Assembly (NCBI GenBank): GCA_016930815.1
Contig: JAFGFZ010000027.1
Location: forward strand, 1-43,696
DNA length: 43,696 nt
Reading direction: 5' to 3'
Origin: Pirellulales bacterium
GTDB lineage: Bacteria > Planctomycetota > Planctomycetia > Pirellulales > Lacipirellulaceae
The position numbers were made by a program, and so were the translations under genes. The notes beneath the pieces are model-generated. The model worked only from the letters and a program-made list of their open reading frames with translations. It searched no databases and was not told the DNA's origin. The stretch's first letter is position 1; the number at the start of each line of letters is the position of its first letter. Shown here piece after piece: positions 25,481 through 32,810 of this stretch.

Positions 25481-26461
25481 TTGAAAAAAACCAACCTCGT
25501 TGTTTGCCTGCCTATTCTTATGGGCCTTTTGCCTATTCTGATAGGCCTTTTGCCTATTCTGATAGGCCCGTTGCCTATTCTGATAGGCCCGCTGTTCCTC
25601 ATGGGATATCGCCCAGCAAGTGGCGCCTCCATGAACGAGGGGAACGCCGGCGACGGAATCGAGCTCTCGGTTATGAGCTTCAATATCCGCTATGGAACCG
25701 CCAAGGATGGGGAGAACCACTGGGACAATCGGCGGGGATTGGTTTTCGACGTGCTCCGCAAGCAGGATTGCGATCTGGTCGGCCTGCAGGAGGCCTTACG
25801 GTTTCAGATCGATGCGATTTGCAAGGCCGTTCCCAACTACGGCGAGATTGGCGTGGGGCGCGATGATGGAAAGACCGAGGGCGAATATGCCGCGATCCTC
25901 TACCGTTCCGACCGTTTCGATGTGACCGGCTCCGGGAACTTCTGGTTATCCGACACGCCGGAAGTGGTTGCATCCACCTCATGGGGAAATGTTATCCCGC
26001 GGATCTGCACATGGGGCCGGTTCGTTCATAAGTCGTCCGGGAAAGCCTTTTATATGTTCAATGCCCACCTGGACCACCAATCCCAGCCATCGCGCGAAAA
26101 AAGTGTCGTGCTAATCACCCGCCGTATCGCCCAGCGTGAATATCCCGATCCGGTCGTTCTTACGGGCGATTTCAATGCGGAAGAATTCAATCCGGCAATT
26201 CTCTGGATTAAGGGCGAATCGAATTCAGATGTAAAAAATGCTATCCCCCTCGTTGATACGTTTCGTGTGCTGCATCCGGACGCAACTGAAGTTGGCACAT
26301 TCAATGACTTCAAGGGCAATCGCTCGGGCGGCAAGATCGATTACGTTTTTACTCAACCCGGGATCCATGTCCTCGATGCGAAAATCCTCTTCGATATGCC
26401 GGGCGGGCGATCTCCTTCGGACCATTTCCCTGTGTCGGCTCGGCTGAAGCTCGCGGATTGA
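25481..26461 (+). CDS. Exported endonuclease/exonuclease/phosphatase-fold protein
   Basis: This 326-residue protein carries the DNase I-like EEP fold: SVMSFNIRYG, LVGLQEALRFQ (metal Glu), NAHLDHQS, VVLTGDFNAEEFNPA, KIDYVF and SPSDHFPV, with all metal/phosphate residues present. Such secreted domains may be phosphodiesterases or nucleases. The N-terminus KKTNLVVCLPILMGLLPILIG continues as PILIG(L/P)(L) repeats, encoded by a 21-bp minisatellite, and serves as a long hydrophobic export segment. The start is TTG at 25481, supported by AGGAG eight bases upstream; no ATG lies between this and the repeats. A nested inverted repeat follows its stop and may terminate transcription. The exact substrate is unknown. 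Confidence 0.9.
   Translation: MKKTNLVVCLPILMGLLPILIGLLPILIGPLPILIGPLFLMGYRPASGASMNEGNAGDGIELSVMSFNIRYGTAKDGENHWDNRRGLVFDVLRKQDCDLVGLQEALRFQIDAICKAVPNYGEIGVGRDDGKTEGEYAAILYRSDRFDVTGSGNFWLSDTPEVVASTSWGNVIPRICTWGRFVHKSSGKAFYMFNAHLDHQSQPSREKSVVLITRRIAQREYPDPVVLTGDFNAEEFNPAILWIKGESNSDVKNAIPLVDTFRVLHPDATEVGTFNDFKGNRSGGKIDYVFTQPGIHVLDAKILFDMPGGRSPSDHFPVSARLKLAD
25511..25594 (+). repeat. 21-bp tandem minisatellite in the leader of the EEP gene
   Basis: Four head-to-tail copies start at 25511, 25532, 25553 and 25574, each close to CCTATTCTGATAGGCC plus five bases. Because the unit is 21 bases, each copy adds exactly seven residues (PILIGLL-like) without shifting the frame. Confidence 0.95.
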
Positions 26462-26774
26462 ACAAGGCCGATTTGCGTTTGACCACTGCGATCATTAATA
26501 TTCAACTGAGGGTGTCCGGGAATTGGGAGGGCGAGGCTCCTGCCGAGCCGAATGCCGGTACTGGAACTCCAGCCCGGCAGGAGCCTCGCCCTCCCGAAAA
26601 CTGCAAATTCCAGCATATCGAATTCCCGGACACACTTTTTTAATTATAATAGGATCGTTGTCGCCGATTTGGCTCCCAGTGCTTGACACACATCTAGGCG
26701 CAGTTGCTCTTACAATCTGTCTACTGTTGACGACTAAAGTGCCACGAAAAAATATTCTTTGAGGAATTCGTCTT
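26462..26774. other. Intergenic region holding a nested repeat
   Basis: The 313 bases between the EEP gene and the M14 gene hold the nested palindrome at 26512-26633 followed by a T-run and an AT-rich stretch. Apart from that I see no gene. TTGACA at 26683 and TACAAT at 26711 are too far apart (22 bases) to call a promoter. Confidence 0.5.
26512..26633. repeat. Nested inverted repeat (GAGGCTCCTGCCGAGCC family)
   Basis: Outer arms GTGTCCGGGAATT (26512-26524) and AATTCCCGGACAC (26621-26633) are a perfect 13-base inverted pair. Inner arms at 26525-26545 and 26575-26595 form a perfect 21-base pair around a 29-base centre, with the unit GGGAGGGCGAGGCTCC. The unit recurs at 32692-32719. A run of T follows at 26635, so the structure could also act as a plus-strand terminator. 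Confidence 0.9.
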
Positions 26775-28091
26775 ATGGCTAACATCTATTCGAGTCTGAA
26801 GCATTATCTGAAGACGTTTGCGCAGCGAAAGAACCCGCATTTCGAGATTGAACTCGTATGTTACCGGGCTCCCGCCGGTCGGCCTGGTTCATTCGTGGCG
26901 CAAAGATCCATAGAAGTCAAACCGCTGGTTTTTTTCAAGCCGTCCATTTTGGTCGGCATTTTGGTTTCCTGCCTGTTCTTGGGGACCACCCGTGACGCCT
27001 TGTCCGACGATTTCGCGAGTGTCGGTTTGTATCAGTCGTTTGACGAATTGGTAACGTGGGCCCACGCATTCGAGACGACGAATTCCGATCTGGTGAACCT
27101 TGTTGAGTTCGGCCGCAGCTATCAGGACCGGCCCCTCTTGGCACTCCAAATTTCAGTTCAGCCAGGCATCAATGATCCGACGAAGCCCGAATTCTTGTTC
27201 ACGGCCGGGCTGCATGCCCGCGAAGTCATTGGTTCGCAGGCAGCCTTCCAACTCGCGGAACACCTGGTCGACGGCTACCGCAACGGCGATCCGGCCACGA
27301 TGGATAGCCTGGCCGAACGCGAAGTCTGGATTGTGCCGAATCTGAATCCCGATGGCCGAATCCGCGTCGAGGAAGGATACAGCCGCCAACGCAAGACGAT
27401 GGAACTTTTCCCCGGCCAGAATCCAAATAACTACACGCGCGGCGTTGATCTGAACCGCAACTTCCCGCACCGCTGGGATCAAGCATTGAGCACTGTCACT
27501 GATGAAACCTATCGCGGGCCGAGCGTCTTATCGACACCCGAAGCATCGTCGCTCTGGTCCATCCTGCAAGATAACGACTACTTCAATGACCTGTGGGCAG
27601 CCATTGATATCCATAGCGGCGCGGAAACCATTCTGGCCCCGTGGACATCACCCACCGAGTTCAGAGATTATCCGCTCCCCCCGGAAGACCGCGCTAAATT
27701 CGATTTTCTGGCGGATACGATGAGCCAGCTGACGGGCCTCTCCACGGACCGGCTTTCCTACGATTCCTACGGCGTCTTGGCCGATAGCCTCTATGAAACA
27801 TTTGGCGCGTACGCATTTGTCGAAGAAATCTTCACAGGGCCTTGGTACTACCCCTACGACTATTTCAAGTATTTTAATCCGATCAATCAATTTGGTATCG
27901 ACGAATCGGTCAACGATGCGATCGCTTCCGCCATGTTTCTTATCAGCGACGATGCCTTCCTGATCGCCATCCCAGAACCATCCAGCTTGGTCATTCTGAG
28001 CCTGATGGGCTTTCTATTCATACTGCGACTGTTGGAACCGGGAAAAGACCAAGGCATGTCTCGCGCAGAGGCGCGGAGGCGCAGAGGCTGA
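26775..28091 (+). CDS. M14 zinc carboxypeptidase with PEP-CTERM tail
   Basis: This 438-residue exported peptidase has the M14 zinc ligands His147 and Glu150 (HARE) and His280 (DIHSGAE), substrate motif VDLNRNF (224-230), and the catalytic Glu in AFVEEIF (about 350). M14 enzymes remove C-terminal residues from peptides. The C-terminus is a PEP-CTERM signal: IPEPSS, a hydrophobic helix (LVILSLMGFLFILRLL) and basic residues; this targets proteins to exosortase processing. About 55 hydrophilic residues precede the N-terminal membrane segment (ILVGILVSCLFLG), an unusually long cytoplasmic lead. The ATG has GAGGAA eight bases upstream, so I keep it. The final ten residues (SRAEARRRRG) and the stop are encoded by the left arm of a 29-bp inverted repeat. 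Confidence 0.93.
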   Translation: MANIYSSLKHYLKTFAQRKNPHFEIELVCYRAPAGRPGSFVAQRSIEVKPLVFFKPSILVGILVSCLFLGTTRDALSDDFASVGLYQSFDELVTWAHAFETTNSDLVNLVEFGRSYQDRPLLALQISVQPGINDPTKPEFLFTAGLHAREVIGSQAAFQLAEHLVDGYRNGDPATMDSLAEREVWIVPNLNPDGRIRVEEGYSRQRKTMELFPGQNPNNYTRGVDLNRNFPHRWDQALSTVTDETYRGPSVLSTPEASSLWSILQDNDYFNDLWAAIDIHSGAETILAPWTSPTEFRDYPLPPEDRAKFDFLADTMSQLTGLSTDRLSYDSYGVLADSLYETFGAYAFVEEIFTGPWYYPYDYFKYFNPINQFGIDESVNDAIASAMFLISDDAFLIAIPEPSSLVILSLMGFLFILRLLEPGKDQGMSRAEARRRRG

Positions 28092-28233
28092 CAAAGAACG
28101 AAATCGGAACGCGGGTGATCGAGGCGGTAGTATCTGCTGAACTTCGGCGAAGACGTGATCAAGACCGGAATGACCCGCTGTATCCATGGCCTGTAAAAGT
28201 GAATCCTCTGCGCCTCAGCGCCTCAGCGGGAGA
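28059..28233. mobile_element. Palindromic element with 29-bp inverted arms
   Basis: Arms lie at 28059-28087 (TCTCGCGCAGAGGCGCGG and 11 more) and 28205-28233 (reverse complement begins TCTCCCGCTGAGGCGCTG). They differ in only a few positions (GAGGCGC(G/T)GAGGCGCAGAGG is shared). The 117-base interior has no coding capacity. The left arm overlaps the M14 stop codon. The GAGGCGC...GCAGAGG arm resembles widespread bacterial intergenic repeats. Confidence 0.8.
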
Positions 28234-28261
28234 TGCACAAGCAGTACATGAATTATCTGGG

Positions 28262-29821
28262 CTATGCTTCCACGATGACATCAAGGCCCAGGGCTTTTCC
28301 GAATTCAATCAGCGGCTCTTGCACGTCGCCGTAGACGGTGACTCGATGCCAGCCGAAACGATCCCACTGGTAAAAAAGCTTGCCGATATCGCCCCGAACT
28401 TCGCCAATCAACTGCGTTCGGCATCCGCGCTGGCTATCGAGGTTGCCGACAGTTTTCGCCTGATGGATCACCATCTCTTTCCGGGCAAAGTTCGTCCGGA
28501 ATGAAGTGGTCATGTATCCTTCCGGCAGGAATGACTGGACACAACAGGCACGCGGATCGCGGTTGTGGAGGGTTCGGATTCGGAACATGTTCGATTCCGA
28601 TTCCGGCCCGAACACTTTGGTCGTGGCCATGCAGTGGGCATAGATGATATGGTTCTTCGATGTATCGAGGACTGGATCCGATACATATCCGGGCCGGCCC
28701 GTGAGAATGCGTGCCATCAAGAAACTCAGCGTGTCATCGGGCATCGCTTCGCAGATTCCATGCCCTCCCTCGTTCAGAAGTTCCATGAATCCAAGGCACG
28801 GAAGTGCCGGGAGCTTGCCACTGGCGAAACCTCCTAGGCAATTCATCGTCACCGTGTCGGTTCCGTACTGTCGGAGCAGTGCACGGGTCGCCAGATATAC
28901 GGCTGCCGATTTGCGGATCACCTCGACGGTTGTTTCGACAACTCGTTCAGCATCTTGAATCCAGCGATCCGCCAATTCATTCGCTTCATTTCGATCGGCT
29001 TGATCATAAAACGCGTTGAATTCATCGAATCCGATGTCGATTCCCTTCGCGCCGAGGTAATTGTGTTCCTGGTTCTTCTGATTGCGCCCAACGATCAAGA
29101 ACCTGGAATCTTGGAACCTCGCGATACACTCGCGGATATCGGTTAAAGGGACAGGATCCTCGATACAATCCAAATTCCCTGCCGGTGGAAACGTCTTCCG
29201 ATAGACCTCGTCGCACTGGCGAGCAAACGATTCGGGAGATGCACCCGGTTTTTTAACATCCATAAAAAGGCGAGCGACCGTGATTAAATCCTTTGGTTGA
29301 GTGGTCGCGACGCCGGCTGCGAACCGGCCTTCCCGGCGAAGGCCACTGTATCCGGTCAGGAACATGCCCGATCCGCCAAGGATTTCATCGGCGACAATCA
29401 TTGGCTTGCCAAGGTTGCCTAGCGTGCTTATGCTCCCTGTAAGATTCCATGCCAAGGTCACTGCGTAGACGAAATAGCCGTCGACCTGATCCTTCAAGGA
29501 CACGGCCAGTTGGACGTCTTCTGGATTTCGCACGGCGACTGGCACGAATTCGATTTGGGGGCAGCCCTCCGCCAAGAGGCCGAGGATTTCCTTTTCTCGA
29601 GCGATCACATCAAATTCCGGATACGGCCAACTGACACCCGCGCGGGATAGAAAAACCAGGCCAACGCGGACACGCGAATTATCCCGTTCATCCCCGCGGC
29701 TGATTCTCGGAGCCAATCCGCTGGCAGTGGCCAGTGCGGCGCCGCAGCCCTTGATAAAATCTCGTCTCGGAAGAGGAACGGCGCAACCCGGACAGCAACG
29801 CGTTTGGCATGGATGACGCAT
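28262..29821 (-). CDS. Tat-exported fucose/arabinose isomerase-like protein
   Basis: This 519-residue protein has a twin-arginine signal (VPLPRRDFIKGCGAALATASG) and a mature region resembling L-fucose/L-arabinose isomerases. The C-terminal half carries MNCLGGFASGKLPALPCLGFMELLNEGGHGICEAMPDDTLSFLMARILTGRPGYVSDPVLD, like the FucI-type 'PCLAFSRLNDEG...CEAD' region, plus NHIIYAHCMATTKVFG. Known isomerases of this fold are cytoplasmic; export is the oddity, and catalytic metal ligands cannot be verified by eye. I chose the ATG at 29819-29821 because GAGGAG is seven bases upstream and the Tat motif follows; the frame stays open for 75 codons upstream without sense. It stands next to the M16 gene on the same strand. 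It may be a sugar-binding or sugar-modifying secreted enzyme rather than an isomerase. Confidence 0.8.
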   Translation of the reverse strand: MRHPCQTRCCPGCAVPLPRRDFIKGCGAALATASGLAPRISRGDERDNSRVRVGLVFLSRAGVSWPYPEFDVIAREKEILGLLAEGCPQIEFVPVAVRNPEDVQLAVSLKDQVDGYFVYAVTLAWNLTGSISTLGNLGKPMIVADEILGGSGMFLTGYSGLRREGRFAAGVATTQPKDLITVARLFMDVKKPGASPESFARQCDEVYRKTFPPAGNLDCIEDPVPLTDIRECIARFQDSRFLIVGRNQKNQEHNYLGAKGIDIGFDEFNAFYDQADRNEANELADRWIQDAERVVETTVEVIRKSAAVYLATRALLRQYGTDTVTMNCLGGFASGKLPALPCLGFMELLNEGGHGICEAMPDDTLSFLMARILTGRPGYVSDPVLDTSKNHIIYAHCMATTKVFGPESESNMFRIRTLHNRDPRACCVQSFLPEGYMTTSFRTNFARKEMVIHQAKTVGNLDSQRGCRTQLIGEVRGDIGKLFYQWDRFGWHRVTVYGDVQEPLIEFGKALGLDVIVEA

Positions 29822-29900
29822 GATGCATCTCCTCGTACAAGTCAGGAAGGGATCCAGGGAACGGTCAAGTCGAAAACAATATTCCAGGCCATATTCAGTT

Positions 29901-32654
29901 TCAGTCACCGGAGTCATCTTCGGCGGCTTGCAGTTCGATTGGAGCCGGAAGATTGAGCCCCTTAAGCTGTGGTACGATTCGCTTCGTATCGCCAACGAGC
30001 ACAAGCAACCCCCGTTCGACGGGGACGGCGTCATGCGCCATGTCATTCAGGTCGGTGGCTGTCAAACGTTCGATCGCAGCAAGTTCCTCACCGAGATCAC
30101 TGAACGGCCTGTGATTGCGGATCAAAGTCGCCGATGTCCTCAAAATCCCGCCCAAACCTTCGAACGCACTAACGAGGCTTATTCGCCGCGCTGAGCGGGC
30201 TTTGCCAGCTTCCATGTCCGTGATATCACCGGCTCTGATGCGAGCAAACTCCTTGAGGAACTCACCGACCGCGGCGCCGGTCACATCGGTCTGCACGCTC
30301 GATTCCGCCGAAAAATATCCGACCCGAGGATCCATGGCATAATGGCTCCGCGCCCCGTAGGTATAACCATGCTCCTCACGCAAGTTCTGATTGAGCCGGC
30401 TGGTAAAACTGCCACCAAGAATGATGTTGAATAGTTGGAATTTCGGGCGATTCGGATCCGAATAAACGGGCCCTGGTGCCATGAAATGGATCACGGTCTG
30501 GACGGCATTGGGCCGATCGACGATCGCCAGACGGAACAGAGGATTCGGGTGCGGATCATAGTTTGGCGGGTCGAAGGGGACCACACCGGCCACTTCAGGC
30601 CACGCTCCGAACGTTTTTTCAAGAGATTCGCGGGCCTTATCAACCGTGAGATCGCCCGCGATCAGGATGACGGCATTGCTGGATCGATAGGCGCGGGCAT
30701 AGAATTTTCGGACATCATCGAGCTGGATCGCCTGCGCTGATTCTGGAGTTCCGGATTCGGGCCGGCTGTAAGGATGATCTTTGCCGAAGAAGTGGCGCAT
30801 GGCAACGGTTTGGGCGACATAGGTGGGCCGGTCCAGTGCGCGGAGAATCTGTTGGACATGCAATTTGTGTACTCGGTCCCACTCCTTTTCGTCGAATTGC
30901 GGGCGCAGTACGGCGTCAGCGCCGAGTTCAAGCGCTGCGTCGAATTTGCTTGCTAGCGCGGCAATCGAGACCGTGGTCATGTCGCGGCCGGCATGGGCGG
31001 AGAAGGTCGCGCCCAGCGCATCCATGGCATCAGCAAACGCGACCGCACCGCGGGAACCAGCACCTTCGTCGAGCATGTCGGCAGTGAGCGTGGCGAGTCC
31101 AGCTTTCCCTGCCGGATCATTGGTCGTGCCGGCTGGAAACAACATCAACATCTCAACGAGTGGGAGTTCGTGGCGTTCCCACAGGTGGACCGTGATGCCA
31201 TTGGGAAGGGTGAAAGTTTCCGGTATCGGCACCGTGAACGAGCGTGCGGCCCCTAGGGCCGGGCGATTCTCGAGCGGCGAGACATCGGGTGCTTCCATTT
31301 CCGGAATGACACGCAGGATGAGGCGGGCATTTGGTGTTAAAACCCGTGCCACCCAATCCTGCACCCTTCGCGGAGTGGCCGTTCGATAGCGATCAAGATC
31401 GCGCTGGAACGAGTTGGGCTCACCAAAAAAGAATTGGTATGTGTTGAGCTGATCAGCTTTTCCCATAATCGACTGGAGCCGCGAGATCATTCGGAATTCG
31501 AGCTTGGCCTTGAGGCGTTCCAACTCCTTTTCCGTCGGTCCTTGTGCCGTGAATTCAGCCACGACTCGGTCGGTTTCGCCCTCAATCACGTCCAAGTCGC
31601 TTCCAGGCCGCGACGTGACTTCAATATAGAATAGCGAACCGAGCAGCATCGACGCTTGATAGGCGGTGACATCCACCGCCAGTTCCTTCTCGTAAACGAG
31701 CCTCTGATAGAGGCGGCTGGAAATCCCATCGGACAGAATCGCGGCCGCTAGATCCATCTCTGCATCTCCGTCCGCGAAACTGGCTGGGCTGTGATAGACC
31801 ATCGTGGACCGTGCAAACTGAACTTTGTCGGTCATGGTCAATCGCTTGACCTCCGAGAGGGCCACCGGTGCCGCTTTGGGATGCACGACATCATTTCCTC
31901 GCGGCAGTGTGCCAAAAAGTTTATCGATCAATGGTTTAATTGTTTCCTTCTTGAAATCGCCGGCCACGACCAGACTCGCATTGCTTGGCACGTAGTACGT
32001 GGCGAAAAAGTTTTTCACGTCTCCAACCGTGGCTGACTCGATATCCTCATGGCTGCCGATCACGGTATGATGGTAGGGGTGGCTCTTGGGATACATGAGG
32101 CTGGGAATCATCAGATCGGCTCGGCCATAGGGCCGATTCTCCGACGTTTGCCGGCGCTCGTTGAGAACAACACTCCGCTGTTTATCGAGCTTCTCCTTCG
32201 TCATGGCCCGGCCAATACCGTCGAGCCGATCCGCATCGAGCCAGAGCAGCGTCGGCAGAAGTTCAGATGGACCGGTTGAATAGTAGTTCGTCCGATCCTC
32301 ACTCGTGGACGCGTTATTGAAGCCACCTCCCGCTTCCATGATATTGTCAAATTCCCCGCCTGGCACGCGATCCGTGCCCATGAACATCAGATGTTCAAAT
32401 AAGTGGGCAAACCCTGACCGGCGGTCCGGCTCGTCCTTCGATCCGACATAGTACCAGATGTTGATTCCGGCTACGGGAACACTGTGGTCCTCATGCAGAA
32501 TGACCGTCATGCCGTTGGGGAGTGTGTAGCGTTCATATGGGACATCCTGGCTCAGGACGTTCGAACAGCAGAAAAGGAACGGGACCAGGATTCCAACGCA
32601 TGCCAAGCCCGCAACCCAAAAGGACTTGCAAACATGCGCGCACCACGCGCGCAT
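29901..32654 (-). CDS. M16 family zinc metallopeptidase (two-domain)
   Basis: This 917-residue exported protease contains the inverted HxxEH motif as His84-Leu-Phe-Glu87-His88 (GFAHLFEHLMFMG). The first M16 plus M16_C half is active-type; the second half (ITVHLWERHELPLVEMLMLFPAGTTNDPAGKAGLATL) lacks the zinc motif, the normal arrangement of fused M16B proteins. The substrate is presumably small peptides. The start is the ATG at 32652-32654, which opens on the signal peptide MRAWCAHVCKSFWVAGLACVG; an in-frame start 48 codons upstream would read through intergenic repeat DNA. Residues 5-22 of the signal peptide coincide with the 54-bp dispersed repeat at 32589-32642. It is separated from the isomerase-like gene by 79 bases. 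Confidence 0.93.
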   Translation of the reverse strand: MRAWCAHVCKSFWVAGLACVGILVPFLFCCSNVLSQDVPYERYTLPNGMTVILHEDHSVPVAGINIWYYVGSKDEPDRRSGFAHLFEHLMFMGTDRVPGGEFDNIMEAGGGFNNASTSEDRTNYYSTGPSELLPTLLWLDADRLDGIGRAMTKEKLDKQRSVVLNERRQTSENRPYGRADLMIPSLMYPKSHPYHHTVIGSHEDIESATVGDVKNFFATYYVPSNASLVVAGDFKKETIKPLIDKLFGTLPRGNDVVHPKAAPVALSEVKRLTMTDKVQFARSTMVYHSPASFADGDAEMDLAAAILSDGISSRLYQRLVYEKELAVDVTAYQASMLLGSLFYIEVTSRPGSDLDVIEGETDRVVAEFTAQGPTEKELERLKAKLEFRMISRLQSIMGKADQLNTYQFFFGEPNSFQRDLDRYRTATPRRVQDWVARVLTPNARLILRVIPEMEAPDVSPLENRPALGAARSFTVPIPETFTLPNGITVHLWERHELPLVEMLMLFPAGTTNDPAGKAGLATLTADMLDEGAGSRGAVAFADAMDALGATFSAHAGRDMTTVSIAALASKFDAALELGADAVLRPQFDEKEWDRVHKLHVQQILRALDRPTYVAQTVAMRHFFGKDHPYSRPESGTPESAQAIQLDDVRKFYARAYRSSNAVILIAGDLTVDKARESLEKTFGAWPEVAGVVPFDPPNYDPHPNPLFRLAIVDRPNAVQTVIHFMAPGPVYSDPNRPKFQLFNIILGGSFTSRLNQNLREEHGYTYGARSHYAMDPRVGYFSAESSVQTDVTGAAVGEFLKEFARIRAGDITDMEAGKARSARRISLVSAFEGLGGILRTSATLIRNHRPFSDLGEELAAIERLTATDLNDMAHDAVPVERGLLVLVGDTKRIVPQLKGLNLPAPIELQAAEDDSGD
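32589..32642 (-). repeat. 54-bp dispersed repeat in the M16 signal sequence (copy 2)
   Basis: Read on the minus strand it starts TGCGCGCATGTTTGCAAG and matches 14246-14299 at 48 of 54 positions. In the M16 frame it encodes signal-peptide residues 5-22 (CAHVCKSFWVAGLACVGI). Just outside it AACATGCGCG and CGCGCATGTT (about 32630-32656) form a 10-base inverted pair around a 7-base loop. Confidence 0.88.
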
Positions 32655-32691
32655 GTTACAGATTAAGACTCGAAAAGGAGATTGGAAAACC

Positions 32692-32719
32692 GGGAGGGCG
32701 AGGCTTCCGCCGAGCCGAA
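32692..32719 (+). repeat. GAGGCTCCTGCCGAGCC-family repeat, solo arm
   Basis: GGGAGGGCGAGGCTTCCGCC and the following eight bases match the inner arm at 26525-26552 with two differences over 28 bases. It lies in the intergenic region upstream of the M16 gene, without a paired inverted arm nearby. Confidence 0.85.
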
Positions 32720-32810
32720 ATATCGGGAAAATAAGGACCAACAGGAGCTTCGGCCCAACAACAGGCTTTGTTATCCCAAGCAGAATGCGTGGCACCATTC
32801 AATGATTGTC

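Noticed and set aside
25511-25594. CRISPR-like direct repeats
   Set aside because: The units abut without spacers and lie in a coding frame, so it is a minisatellite, not an array.
26683-26716. TTGACA with TACAAT ahead of the M14 gene
   Set aside because: The spacer is 22 bases, too long.
32655-32798. 48-codon extension of the M16 protein
   Set aside because: It translates the GAGGCT-type repeat and adds residues before a ready-made signal peptide.
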